Assembly (NCBI GenBank): GCA_003527225.1
Contig: DPXQ01000002.1
Span: 1 to 22,196, forward strand
Source of the DNA: Rhizobium sp.
GTDB taxonomy: Bacteria; Pseudomonadota; Alphaproteobacteria; Rhizobiales; Rhizobiaceae
Reading direction: 5' to 3'
DNA length: 22,196 nt
Shown: positions 7,912 through 15,862 of the stretch, piece after piece
Layout of the letters: every line of letters starts with the position of its first letter
How positions within the stretch are numbered: position 1 is the first letter of the stretch
Notes under the pieces: model-generated
Told to the model about the DNA's origin: nothing
Databases searched by the model: none
The model's input: only the letters and a program-made list of their open reading frames with translations
Made by a program: the position numbers and the translations under genes

Positions 7912-9722
7912 TTCTCAAGAACGTATGTGCCGGGAGCGGCGTCGAGCGGCGGATAGCCGCGATCGCCTGCGCCGGTCGGTGGCGGCGCTACATTCTCTGG
8001 CGATGAGTGTGAGGTCAACCAGTCGGACCATGCGGGCCACCAGGAACCTTCCGTGGCCGTGGTTTCGCCGATCCATTCCTCCGGGCTGATGCAAGGGTCG
8101 GTGGCGCTTTTGGTCGTGGTGCGGAAATGGCGGTGTGGGTGCCCGGGTTCGCTGACGATCCCGGCATTGTGTCCGCCGCTGGTGAGCACGAAAGTCACGT
8201 CGGTATCTGTCAGGTAGTGGATCTTGTAGACCGATTTCCAAGGCGCCACGTGATCGCGCTCGGTTCCGACGGCAAAGACCGGTACGCGGATATTCTGCAA
8301 CGCGGCCGGATGCTCGTCGACCATCAGGCGGCCGGCGGCGAGTTCGTTGTCGAGATAGAGGCGCTGGAGATATTCGGCGTGCATGCGGAACGGCATGCGC
8401 GTCGAATCCGCGTTCCAGGCCATGAGGCCGATCATCGGCGTGCGTTCGCCCATCATGTAGTCATGGACGATGCGCGACCAAACGAGGTCGTTCGAGCGCA
8501 GGAGCTGGAAGGCGCCTGCCATCTGGTCGGCGGAAAGGTAACCGCGATTCCACATCATGCTATCGAGGAAATGCAGCTGGCTGTGGTCTATGAAGAGAGC
8601 GAGTTCTCCAGGTTCGGTAAAATCGGTCTGGGCCGCGAGGAGTGAGACCGAAGCAAGCCGATCGTCCTTGGCGCGGGCCATGGCCGAAGCGGCGATGGCG
8701 AGCAGCGTTCCGCCGAGGCAGTAACCGGTGGCATGCACCTTGCGGTCCGGGACGATCGCGTTGACGGCGTCGAGTGCCGCCATCACGCCGAGGCGGCGAT
8801 AGTCGTCCAGACCGAGATCGCGGTCGGCTGCCGTCGGATTGTGCCAGGAAATACAGAATACCGTATGGCCCCGGCTCACGAGATAGCGGATCAGCGAATT
8901 CTGCGGCGAGAGATCGAGGATATAGTATTTCATGATCCATGCGGGGACGATCAATATCGGCTCTGCATGGACCGTATCCGTTGCCGGCGAATACTGGATG
9001 AGCTCGATCAGGCGGTTGCGGTAGACGACGCGGCCGGGCGTTGTCGCGACCGTCCTGCCGGGCACGAAGTCCTCGGTTCCCGCGACCGGCTGCTTGGTCA
9101 GTTCGCGATTGGCGTCTTCGATGAAGTTCTGGATCCCCTCGACGAAGTTCATGCCCCCCGTTTCCTGGGCCTTCTTCATCACCTCCGGATTGGTGAGCGG
9201 GAAGTTGGAGGGCGAGAATATGTCGAGGATCTGGCGGGTCGCGAACGAGATAACGTCTTCATGATGCGGAGTGAGGCCCGGCACGTCATTGGTAACGTTG
9301 TGCCACCATTGCTGGTTCAGGAGGAAGGTCTGGGCCATGACATTGAAAGGGAAATGCTGCCAACCCTCGCCCGAGAAACGCTCGTCGCCGGGCAGGGGCT
9401 CGATGCAAGGCGGAGTTTCGGGATCGACGGCGCAGGCGGCCAGATGCGTTGCAAGGCGGTTCGTTTTGCGCAGGGCCTTGTGCACGAGTTCGAGCCGCTT
9501 GCCGGGCGCCATGCCGAGATGCAGCGCCCAGTCGAATATCGCAAGCGTCAGGGCGGCGGGCGAGATGCCCCCGGTCATCGGAGCGATCAGCGCCTCGTTC
9601 ATGCGGGTCAGGGCGTTGAAGGCCTCTGCCTCCGTTCCTTCGTCGAAACCGATAGCCGAGTGCGCCGTGTCGATATTGGCAAGCGACGGTCCTGCCGTTC
9701 TGGTCATGCTTCCCCTCGACAT
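7908..9722 (-). CDS. phaC: Class I-type poly(3-hydroxyalkanoate) synthase
   Basis: A 604-residue alpha/beta-hydrolase-fold enzyme that polymerises (R)-3-hydroxyacyl-CoA on the surface of PHA granules. The N-terminal PhaC domain (about 100-270) includes WQHFPFNVMAQTFLLNQQWW and the PAWIMKYYILDLSP strand. The lipase-like box is GYCLGG with Cys335 as the nucleophile, Asp490 lies in VGTERDHVAPW, and His518 in TSGGHNAGI; this is the complete catalytic triad. Length agrees with class I single-subunit synthases (about 590-600). Start: ATG at 9722 has AAGGA six bases upstream; ATG at 9707 (five codons in) also has a good GAGGGG site. No phaA, phaB or phasin gene is nearby, so this may be a second synthase, with its monomer supply encoded elsewhere. 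Confidence 0.93.
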   Translation of the reverse strand: MSRGSMTRTAGPSLANIDTAHSAIGFDEGTEAEAFNALTRMNEALIAPMTGGISPAALTLAIFDWALHLGMAPGKRLELVHKALRKTNRLATHLAACAVDPETPPCIEPLPGDERFSGEGWQHFPFNVMAQTFLLNQQWWHNVTNDVPGLTPHHEDVISFATRQILDIFSPSNFPLTNPEVMKKAQETGGMNFVEGIQNFIEDANRELTKQPVAGTEDFVPGRTVATTPGRVVYRNRLIELIQYSPATDTVHAEPILIVPAWIMKYYILDLSPQNSLIRYLVSRGHTVFCISWHNPTAADRDLGLDDYRRLGVMAALDAVNAIVPDRKVHATGYCLGGTLLAIAASAMARAKDDRLASVSLLAAQTDFTEPGELALFIDHSQLHFLDSMMWNRGYLSADQMAGAFQLLRSNDLVWSRIVHDYMMGERTPMIGLMAWNADSTRMPFRMHAEYLQRLYLDNELAAGRLMVDEHPAALQNIRVPVFAVGTERDHVAPWKSVYKIHYLTDTDVTFVLTSGGHNAGIVSEPGHPHRHFRTTTKSATDPCISPEEWIGETTATEGSWWPAWSDWLTSHSSPENVAPPPTGAGDRGYPPLDAAPGTYVLEK

Positions 9723-9817
9723 GCGAAATCCTTATTGTGTTGATCTTCAGCCGGACGCAACCCATAGCCCCTGACCGTGACGGGAGCACGAAACCCGTGC
9801 CGGCGCGCCAGGATGGC

Positions 9818-9823
9818 AGTATA
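9818..9823 (-). promoter_or_regulatory. Putative -10 element for the phaC operon
   Basis: The minus strand reads TATACT here, a near-consensus -10 hexamer about 95 bases before the phaC start. No good -35 is found 16-18 bases upstream, which would fit a promoter needing an activator. I looked for a Pho box at the right distance and found none that is convincing. Confidence 0.3.
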
Positions 9824-9910
9824 GCGAAGCCGAACCAAACCGAAATCCCCAGGATCGCTCCGGGACGGGAAGTCGGCAGCTCAACAAACCGCGACATGCG
9901 GCAGCTCTCG

Positions 9911-9924
9911 TTGCTGCACTGCAA
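9911..9924. promoter_or_regulatory. TGC-rich inverted motif, possible PhaR/AniA site
   Basis: The 14 bases TTGCTGCACTGCAA carry TTGC and GCAA ends and a TGCA core. They resemble the TGC-rich sites bound by the PHA-responsive repressor PhaR in alphaproteobacteria. It lies upstream of phaC and downstream of the TetR gene. No phaR gene is in the window, and the motif is short, so it could be chance. Confidence 0.22.
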
Positions 9925-9994
9925 TATGGCGTCTTGCCGTGCCGGCGGCAATGGCTCGGGCCAATCTTCCTTGTCGCAGGCCCGATCATGGCGA

Positions 9995-10672
9995 TCAGCG
10001 AACCGGCGGGTCGACTTTTGTGGCCTGTGCCAGCGCGGCGAGACCACCGAGGATGAAGGTCTTCATGTAACCCGTCAGCGCCGTGACATCGTCTTTCGTT
10101 CCGGCAAGCGCGGGAAACAATGTCGGGATCACCGTCTTTTCCCCGACCAGCAGAATCAGAAACGGTCCGACGACCCCGATCGTCGCCGGGGCAATCGCCG
10201 GATGCCCGAGGGGCAGTCCGAGCATGTCGGCGACGATGCGCGAGATGATCTGCTTTTTCGGCAGGATCGCTTTTTGCTTCAGGATCTCGAAAGCGGGTGA
10301 CGGCGACAGGATCTCGCGGATAAGAAGCCGCATGAGCCATGCCTCGCCATCGCCGCCGAGCAGCATTCCGACGGCGGCCTCCATGACATGCGTCAGCTTT
10401 TCCTGCGGCGGCAGGTCCTTCTCGACGATCATGGACAGGTTGTCGAGGCTGATCAGGCGATCATGCGCCATGATCAGCACCTCCTCATAGAGGCCGCGAA
10501 CGCTTCCGAAATAGTAGTTCACTGCCGCCGAATTGGTGCCGGCCCGTTCGGCGATCTCCTTGCCGGTCGCGCGGTCCACGCCCTGTTCCGCGAATATCCG
10601 GGCGGCCGCCTGCAAGATCTGATCACGGGTCGTGGCGCCGTCGTCCCGCCGCCGCCTTGTCGTCTGCTTCAT
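9995..10672 (-). CDS. cecR: TetR-family transcriptional repressor, CecR/YbiH type
   Basis: A 225-residue regulator. The N-terminal TetR DNA-binding domain spans about residues 15-65, with TRDQILQAAARIFAEQG, then the helix-turn-helix GKEIAERAGTNSAAVNYYFGS. The rest is an all-helical ligand-binding and dimerisation domain resembling the CecR/DUF1956 group. E. coli cecR (ybiH) is linked to ybhGFSR; here the same partner genes start 118 bases away in the opposite direction, which strengthens the assignment. The ATG at 10672 has AAGGA six bases upstream. It probably represses both itself and the exporter through the palindrome at 10713-10746. In E. coli this regulator affects sensitivity to cefoperazone and chloramphenicol; the inducer here is unknown. 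Confidence 0.85.
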   Translation of the reverse strand: MKQTTRRRRDDGATTRDQILQAAARIFAEQGVDRATGKEIAERAGTNSAAVNYYFGSVRGLYEEVLIMAHDRLISLDNLSMIVEKDLPPQEKLTHVMEAAVGMLLGGDGEAWLMRLLIREILSPSPAFEILKQKAILPKKQIISRIVADMLGLPLGHPAIAPATIGVVGPFLILLVGEKTVIPTLFPALAGTKDDVTALTGYMKTFILGGLAALAQATKVDPPVR

Positions 10673-10712
10673 GTAGGTTCCTTCTTTTCACGCAGGGTAG
10701 CGAATACGCGGG

Positions 10713-10746
10713 AGAAAGTAAAATTCAAATTTGAATTTGACTTTCT
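10713..10746. promoter_or_regulatory. 34-base palindromic operator between cecR and the efflux operon
   Basis: The 18-base core AAATTCAAATTTGAATTT (10721-10738) is a perfect palindrome. It is flanked by AGAAAGT (10713-10719) and ACTTTCT (10740-10746), which are also complementary, leaving one mismatched pair (10720/10739) in 34 bases. The size, symmetry and position between divergent genes fit a TetR-family dimer-pair site. The right edge covers the -35 element of the exporter promoter, so binding would block RNA polymerase. On the other strand TTGAAT (10728-10723) could be a -35 for cecR, though its -10 (TATTCG, 10706-10701) is poor. Confidence 0.7.
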
Positions 10747-10765
10747 TCGCTACTGGACCTATCCC
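10737..10765 (+). promoter_or_regulatory. Promoter of the ybhGFSR-like operon
   Basis: TTGACT (10737-10742) and TATCCC (10760-10765) are separated by exactly 17 bases. The -35 hexamer is nearly ideal and the -10 moderate. The -35 overlaps the end of the palindrome, and the start codon follows about 25 bases after the -10. Confidence 0.5.
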
Positions 10766-10776
10766 GGTATCGAGCC

Positions 10777-10782
10777 AGGAGG
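10777..10782 (+). promoter_or_regulatory. Shine-Dalgarno site fixing the ybhG start
   Basis: AGGAGG is a full match to the anti-Shine-Dalgarno sequence and stands 7 bases before the ATG at 10790. It shows that translation starts there and not at the upstream in-frame ATG at 10388, which lies inside the divergent cecR gene. Confidence 0.75.
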
Positions 10783-10789
10783 GCCGCAG

Positions 10790-11803
10790 ATGCGTAAATT
10801 CGTCATCCTCATTGTCCTTGCCGCCGTCGCGGGTGTCGCAGGCTGGTATTACTACAGGACCTCGGCCGTTCCCGAGGCCTTCGCGCTCTACGGCAACATC
10901 GAATTCAATCAGGCCGACCTCGCTTTCAATTCCAGCCAGCGGATTTCGGAGGTTCTCGTCGAAGAGGGCGACAGGGTTGTGACCGGCCAGGTTCTCGCCC
11001 GGCTCGATGACAGCCATATCCGGCCGCAGATCGATCAGGCCAAGGCCCAGATTGCCTATAATCAGGCGGTGGTGGACGAATTGAAGCGCGGCAGCCGGCC
11101 GGAGGAAATCGCCCAGGCGGAGGCCAATCTCGTGGCGGCGCAGACCGAGGCGGCCAATCTCAAGGCGCAATATGACCGCAGTGTCCAGCTCAAACAGTCC
11201 CAGACCGTCAGCCAGCAAACACTCGATCAGGCGAAGGCTGGCGCCGAAATCGCCGCGGCGAAGACCATTGCCAGCCAGCGGACGCTCGATCTGCTCGTGG
11301 CCGGACCGCGCAAGGAGAAGATCGACCAGGCGGAGGCCCAGCTTGCCGGCTCGCGCGCGGCGCTTGCGCTGCTCGAGCAGCAATTGTCGGATACCGAACT
11401 CAAGTCACCCTCCGATGGCGTCATCCGGTCGCGGCTGATGGAGCCCGGTGAGATTGCCGCACCGACGCGCGCTGTGCTTTCGCTGGCGCGGCCCGATCGC
11501 AAATGGGTGCGAACCTATGTCTCGGAAAACCAGCTTGGCCTTGTGCGCGAGGGACTTGCCGCCCGCATCACGGTCGACAGTTTTCCCGGCCAGAGCTTTG
11601 CGGGCACGATCGGCTTCATATCTCCCGTCGCCGAATTCACACCCAAGGCGGTGCAGACCCAGGAATTGCGCTCCAGTCTCGTCTACGAGGTGCGGGTGCT
11701 GACCGAGGATCGCGAAAACCTGCTGAGGCTCGGGATGCCGGCCACGGTCAGCCTCGCTGCGGAAACGGGGAATGGCGAGGCGGGCGAGGGAGCGCGGCCG
11801 TGA
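10790..11803 (+). CDS. ybhG: HlyD/YbhG-family membrane-fusion (periplasmic adaptor) protein of an ABC exporter
   Basis: A 337-residue adaptor linking an inner-membrane exporter with the outer membrane. One N-terminal membrane anchor or uncleaved signal (about 4-22, FVILIVLAAVAGVAGW) is followed by the first lipoyl half (about 34-74, with EGDRVVTGQVLARLDD). Next comes a long Ala/Gln/Glu-rich alpha-hairpin (about 75-205) with coiled-coil character, then the second lipoyl half (LKSPSDGVIRSRLMEPGE), and a beta-barrel region to about 325. The repeated RPEEIAQAEA / RKEKIDQAEA text on the hairpin arms is typical of YbhG. It is the first gene of the operon, and its stop overlaps the GTG start of the ATPase gene by 4 bases. 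Confidence 0.88.
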   Translation: MRKFVILIVLAAVAGVAGWYYYRTSAVPEAFALYGNIEFNQADLAFNSSQRISEVLVEEGDRVVTGQVLARLDDSHIRPQIDQAKAQIAYNQAVVDELKRGSRPEEIAQAEANLVAAQTEAANLKAQYDRSVQLKQSQTVSQQTLDQAKAGAEIAAAKTIASQRTLDLLVAGPRKEKIDQAEAQLAGSRAALALLEQQLSDTELKSPSDGVIRSRLMEPGEIAAPTRAVLSLARPDRKWVRTYVSENQLGLVREGLAARITVDSFPGQSFAGTIGFISPVAEFTPKAVQTQELRSSLVYEVRVLTEDRENLLRLGMPATVSLAAETGNGEAGEGARP

Positions 11804-13575
11804 CGGATAGCGCATCCGTGCCGGTGATTGTCGCGGAGGGGGTCGCCAAGACCTTCGAGCGCAAGACCGGTGAACGCGTGCGGGCGCTTTCAGGCGTGTC
11901 CTTCGCTGCCGAAGCGGGCACACTGACGGCGCTGGTCGGGCCGGATGGGGCGGGCAAGACGACATTGCTGCGCCTTGTCGCCGGCTTGATGACATGCGAC
12001 GGCGGTCGCCTCGATGTTTTCGGCAAACCGGTCGCCGACGATCCGCAATCCGTGCAGGAGCGGATCGGCTACATGCCCCAGAAGTTCGGTCTCTACGAAG
12101 ACCTGACGGTTCAGGAAAACCTCGATCTCTATGCGGAACTGCACGGGATCCCGACAGCCGAGCGGAAGGGTATCTATGCCCGGCTGATGGAAATGACGGA
12201 TCTCGGCCGCTTCACCGGGCGTCCGGCCGGCAAGCTTTCCGGCGGGATGAAGCAGAAGCTCGGACTTGCCTGCACGCTGGTGCGCTCTCCGGAACTCCTT
12301 CTGCTCGACGAGCCGACGGTCGGCGTCGACCCGCTCTCGCGCCGCGAACTCTGGGAGATCGTGCTGAGGCTGGTCGCGGAAGACCGGCTGACGGTGGTCG
12401 TGGCGACGTCCTACCTCGACGAGGCGCAGTTTTGCGACCGCGCGGTGGTCATGCACGAAGGGGCCGTGCTGGCGAGCGGCCATCCCTCGGAAATCACGGC
12501 GGTCGCAACGGGGCGGGTGCATAGGGTCGAGGTGCCCGACGCGATGAGCGCTCGCGGGTTGCAGTCGCGGCTCTCCCGTGCACCCGGTGTGGTCGACGCC
12601 GTTCCCCAGGCCGGGGAGGTTCGTCTTGTGCTCGATGCGGCGGCCGCTCCTGAATTCGAGATCGATGGCATCGCCCTTCGCACCCATCCGGTCGAGCCGC
12701 GTTTCGAGGACGGTTTCATGGTTCTCTTCAGCGCCGCCGCGGGCCAAAGACACGATGTAACGGTCACGCTCGACCGCGACCGGCCGGTGCCGGACGGTGT
12801 TGCGGTCGAGGCGCATGATCTCGTGCGCCAGTTCGGTGACTTCACCGCGGTCGATCATGTCAGCTTCGAAGTGAGGCCGGGCCAGATTTTTGGCCTGCTC
12901 GGGCCGAACGGAGCGGGCAAGAGCACGACGTTCCGTATGCTGTGCGGCCTCTTGCCGGCGACATCCGGCACGCTGCGCGTGGCAGGTGGAGACCTTCGCA
13001 CCGCACGCGCGTCCGCCCGTCGAAAACTCGGCTATGTGGCGCAGAAGTTTTCCCTCTACGGAAACCTTTCGGTGGACGAAAACCTCGATTTCTTCGCCCG
13101 CGCCTACGGGCTGTCGGGCAGGCTGAGGCGAGAGCGCATCGCATGGGCGAAGGCGCAGTTCGATCTCGCAAGTCTGGCGGATCTTCCCAGCGGGCAGCTG
13201 CCGGGCGGGTTCAAGCAACGGCTTGCCATGGCGGCAGCCCTGCTTCACGAACCGGATATCCTCTTTCTTGACGAAGCGACGAGCGGAGCCGATCCGCGTG
13301 CGAGGCGCGAATTCTGGGAACGGATCTCCGCCCTTTCCGAACAGGGCGTGACGGTTATCGTCACGACCCACTTCATGGAGGAGGCGGAATATTGCGACCG
13401 CATCGTGATCATGGATGCGGGCCTCAGCCTCGCCGAGGGAACGCCGGCCGAAATCCGCGCCCATGCGCCCGAGGTCGATGGCCGCCAGCCGACGATGGAG
13501 GACGCCTTCATCGAGATCATCCGAAAGGCTCGCCTCGAACGCGCAGATCCCCAGACGGGAAAGGCGGCGGCATGA
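11800..13575 (+). CDS. ybhF: YbhF-type ABC exporter ATPase with two fused nucleotide-binding domains
   Basis: A 591-residue protein carrying two ABC ATPase domains. NBD1 has Walker A GPDGAGKT (47-54), QKFGLYEDLTV, signature LSGGMKQK (146-153) and Walker B LLLLDEPTVGVDP (167-178), but TSYLDEA replaces the H-loop histidine. NBD2 has Walker A GPNGAGKS (368-375), QKFSLYGNLSV, a divergent signature LPGGFKQR (467-474), Walker B ILFLDEATSGADP (487-499) and H-loop His524 (TTHFMEEA). As far as I recall, E. coli YbhF shares this arrangement, including GPDGAGKT. The GTG start at 11800 overlaps the ybhG stop by 4 bases and has GAGGGAG upstream; the open frame to 11503 is overlap. It energises the two permeases encoded next. 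Confidence 0.92.
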   Translation: MTDSASVPVIVAEGVAKTFERKTGERVRALSGVSFAAEAGTLTALVGPDGAGKTTLLRLVAGLMTCDGGRLDVFGKPVADDPQSVQERIGYMPQKFGLYEDLTVQENLDLYAELHGIPTAERKGIYARLMEMTDLGRFTGRPAGKLSGGMKQKLGLACTLVRSPELLLLDEPTVGVDPLSRRELWEIVLRLVAEDRLTVVVATSYLDEAQFCDRAVVMHEGAVLASGHPSEITAVATGRVHRVEVPDAMSARGLQSRLSRAPGVVDAVPQAGEVRLVLDAAAAPEFEIDGIALRTHPVEPRFEDGFMVLFSAAAGQRHDVTVTLDRDRPVPDGVAVEAHDLVRQFGDFTAVDHVSFEVRPGQIFGLLGPNGAGKSTTFRMLCGLLPATSGTLRVAGGDLRTARASARRKLGYVAQKFSLYGNLSVDENLDFFARAYGLSGRLRRERIAWAKAQFDLASLADLPSGQLPGGFKQRLAMAAALLHEPDILFLDEATSGADPRARREFWERISALSEQGVTVIVTTHFMEEAEYCDRIVIMDAGLSLAEGTPAEIRAHAPEVDGRQPTMEDAFIEIIRKARLERADPQTGKAAA

Positions 13576-14720
13576 GTAGCGCGGCAGGCTCCGGGCGGAA
13601 ATTTGCCGGAACGAAGCGCGTGATCGCGCTCATCCGCAAGGAGACCTATCAGGTCCTGCGCGATCCGAGCAGCATCATCGTCGGCATCGTCATGCCCATG
13701 ATCCTGCTCATCCTCTTCGGCTACGGCCTGACATTCGACGTGAAGGATGTGCCGCTGGCGATCGTGCTGGAGGAGAGTTCGGCGGAAGCCAACGAAGCCG
13801 CCGCTGGATTTCGGCTGTCTGAGTATTTTTCCACCACCGAAGTCCGCACGATGGCCGAGGCCGAGCGCCTGATGAAGCTCGGCGCGGTCAACGGCATCGC
13901 CCGCATTCCATCGGATTTCGCGCGCAAGGTCGCGATCGGCGAGGGCGAAGTGCAGGTGGTCGTCAACGGCACGGATGCCAATACCGCCCGTATCGTGCTG
14001 TCCTATGCGCAAGGAGCGATTGCCAGCTGGTCGGCGCGCCAGCAGGCCGACGGTCGCGCCGCGGCGATGGGGCCATCGGTCAAGGTGGAAAGCCGGCTCT
14101 GGTTCAACGAGGCGAACAACAGCCAGCATTTCCTCGTGCCGGGCCTGATCGTGCTGGTCATGACGCTGATCGGCGCGCTTCTGACATCGCTGGTGGTCGC
14201 CCGCGAGTGGGAACGCGGCACCTTCGAGGCGCTGTTCGTGACCCCGGTCCGTCCGGTCGAAATCCTGCTTGGCAAGACCGTGCCCTATTTTGTGCTCGGG
14301 ATGCTGGGACTGGGACTTTCGGTGGCGGGCAGCCAATGGCTGTTTTCCGTTCCGATGCGCGGCTCTCTCCTGATCCTCGTCGGCGTTTCGGCCCTCTACC
14401 TGCTGGTGGCGCTCGGCATCGGCCTCGTCATTTCCTCGATCACCCGCAACCAGTTCGTCTCGAGCCAGTTGACGCTGGTCATTTCGTTTCTGCCGGCCTT
14501 GATCCTGTCCGGTTTCATTTTCGATATCAGAAGCATGCCGGATGTCGTGCGGGTGATCACCTATGTTTTCCCTGCCCGCTATTTCGTCACCGTGCTGCAG
14601 ACGCTGTTCCTGGCGGGCGACGTATGGGCCATCATCCTTCCGAACGCCGCGGTGCTTGCTGTCATGGCATTTGTCCTGATGACTATCGCCATCCGTTCGA
14701 CGCGCAAGAGCCTTGGCTGA
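13572..14720 (+). CDS. ybhS: ABC exporter permease, YbhS type
   Basis: A 382-residue inner-membrane protein of the ABC-2 type. There is one helix near residues 34-53 (SIIVGIVMPMILLILFGYG), a large periplasmic domain (about 55-180), and then a bundle of five hydrophobic segments from about 190 to the end. Conserved pieces include VVAREWERGTFEALFVTPVRP, with the ERGT coupling motif typical of ABC-2 exporters, and ILSGFIFDIRSMP near residue 310. The ATG at 13572 overlaps the ATPase stop by 4 bases. It would form a heterodimer with the next protein, giving a YbhFSR-like exporter; in E. coli that system is linked to tetracycline-type drug efflux and cation/proton exchange. Confidence 0.9.
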   Translation: MSSAAGSGRKFAGTKRVIALIRKETYQVLRDPSSIIVGIVMPMILLILFGYGLTFDVKDVPLAIVLEESSAEANEAAAGFRLSEYFSTTEVRTMAEAERLMKLGAVNGIARIPSDFARKVAIGEGEVQVVVNGTDANTARIVLSYAQGAIASWSARQQADGRAAAMGPSVKVESRLWFNEANNSQHFLVPGLIVLVMTLIGALLTSLVVAREWERGTFEALFVTPVRPVEILLGKTVPYFVLGMLGLGLSVAGSQWLFSVPMRGSLLILVGVSALYLLVALGIGLVISSITRNQFVSSQLTLVISFLPALILSGFIFDIRSMPDVVRVITYVFPARYFVTVLQTLFLAGDVWAIILPNAAVLAVMAFVLMTIAIRSTRKSLG

Positions 14721-14730
14721 GGATGGTACG

Positions 14731-15849
14731 ATGATCGAATCCTTTCTGCGCATAGTGGCTCTGATCCGCAAGGAATTGCTGGCGATGCTGAAGGACCCGC
14801 GGGCGCGGTTCCTGCTTGTCCTGCCGCCTATCCTGCAAAGCCTGATCTTCGGCTATGCGGCGACCTACGATCTCAACAATGTGCCCTATGCGCTGCTGGA
14901 TCTCGACCGCAGCGAGGCCTCGCGCGAGCTCGTTTCCCGGTTCGACGGCTCCGGCGTTTTCGCCCGCGTGGCCACGCTCCGGCGCACCACCGAGATCGGC
15001 GAGTATATCGATGGCCGCAAGGCCCTGATCGTCGTCGTCATCGATCACGGTTTCGAGCGCGAGCTGATGGCCGGAGAGCGTAGCGCCGTGCAGGTGATCG
15101 CCGATGGCCGCAACTCGAACACGGCCGGGACGGCGACCGGATATGTCACGGCGATTGCCGAGACGTTTTCGCAGGATTGGCGCACGGACCATGGCGTGAC
15201 GGGCGCCGGCCCTCTCAAGCTTTCGACGCGCGCCTGGTACAATCCCAATCTCGAGACCCGCTGGAACATGATCACCTCGATGATCGCGATGATCACCTTG
15301 ACGATGACCATGATCCTGACGGCGCTGTCGGTCGCGCGCGAGCGGGAGGAGGGCACTTTCGAGCAGTTGCTCGTGACGCCGTTTCGCCCCGGCGAGATCA
15401 TGATCGGCAAGGCCATACCCTCGATGATGGTCGGGTTGACGCAATCGACGCTCATCCTGCTGGTCGCGCAGTTCTGGTTCGAGATTCCGTTTTCGGGCTC
15501 CTACCTGCTGCTCTATATCGGACTGGTCTTCTTTCTCGCGGCGGTGGTCGGCGTCGGGCTGTTCTTGTCGGCGCTGTCGCTCACCATGCAGCAGGCGATG
15601 ATCTCGACCTTCGTCGTCATCATGCCGTTCACCCTTCTCTCGGGGATGACGACGCCGATCGGCAACATGCCGGAGGTGCTTCAATATCTGACGCTGATCA
15701 ATCCCCTGCGTTACGCGATCAGCATAACCCATCAGGTCTATCTCGAGGGTGCGGGATTGCGGGAGGTCGGCGGGGAGCTTCTCTCCCTCGTCGCGATTGC
15801 CAGCGTCACTCTGCCGGTGTCGGCGTGGTTGTTCCGGCACCGGATCTAG
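14731..15849 (+). CDS. ybhR: ABC exporter permease, YbhR type
   Basis: A 372-residue ABC-2 type permease with the same plan as its neighbour: a helix at about 27-45, a periplasmic domain to about 175, then five or six hydrophobic segments. Diagnostic text includes VAREREEGTFEQLLVTPFRPGEIMIGK and LLSGMTTPIGNMPEVLQYLTLINPLRY (split here by the membrane exit), as in YbhR. The ATG at 14731 has GAGG eight bases upstream and follows the ybhS stop by 10 bases; the in-frame TTG at 14713 would overlap ybhS and is less likely. It is the last operon gene, 13 bases from the stop of the convergent peptidase gene, with no obvious terminator between. Confidence 0.9.
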   Translation: MIESFLRIVALIRKELLAMLKDPRARFLLVLPPILQSLIFGYAATYDLNNVPYALLDLDRSEASRELVSRFDGSGVFARVATLRRTTEIGEYIDGRKALIVVVIDHGFERELMAGERSAVQVIADGRNSNTAGTATGYVTAIAETFSQDWRTDHGVTGAGPLKLSTRAWYNPNLETRWNMITSMIAMITLTMTMILTALSVAREREEGTFEQLLVTPFRPGEIMIGKAIPSMMVGLTQSTLILLVAQFWFEIPFSGSYLLLYIGLVFFLAAVVGVGLFLSALSLTMQQAMISTFVVIMPFTLLSGMTTPIGNMPEVLQYLTLINPLRYAISITHQVYLEGAGLREVGGELLSLVAIASVTLPVSAWLFRHRI

Positions 15850-15862
15850 ATATTTCAGGCGT

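Noticed and set aside
9934..9951. TTGCCG/CGGCAA inverted repeat after cecR as a terminator
   Set aside because: Only a 6-pair stem with a 6-base loop and no T-run; too weak to call.
9723..9994. A Pho box in front of phaC
   Set aside because: I looked for CTGTCAT-like repeats on the minus strand with correct spacing to TATACT; the best candidate matches only about 8 of 14 half-site bases, so I do not claim it.
10388..10789. Upstream extension of the YbhG adaptor
   Set aside because: It would start inside the divergent cecR gene and read through the operator; the ATG at 10790 has a perfect AGGAGG and a proper membrane anchor.
11890..14771. Very long open frames on the minus strand (524 codons at 11890-13464 and 508 codons at 13245-14771)
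   Set aside because: They are antisense to strongly recognised exporter genes, have Arg/His/Asp-rich text without any family motif, and are what GC-rich codon use produces.
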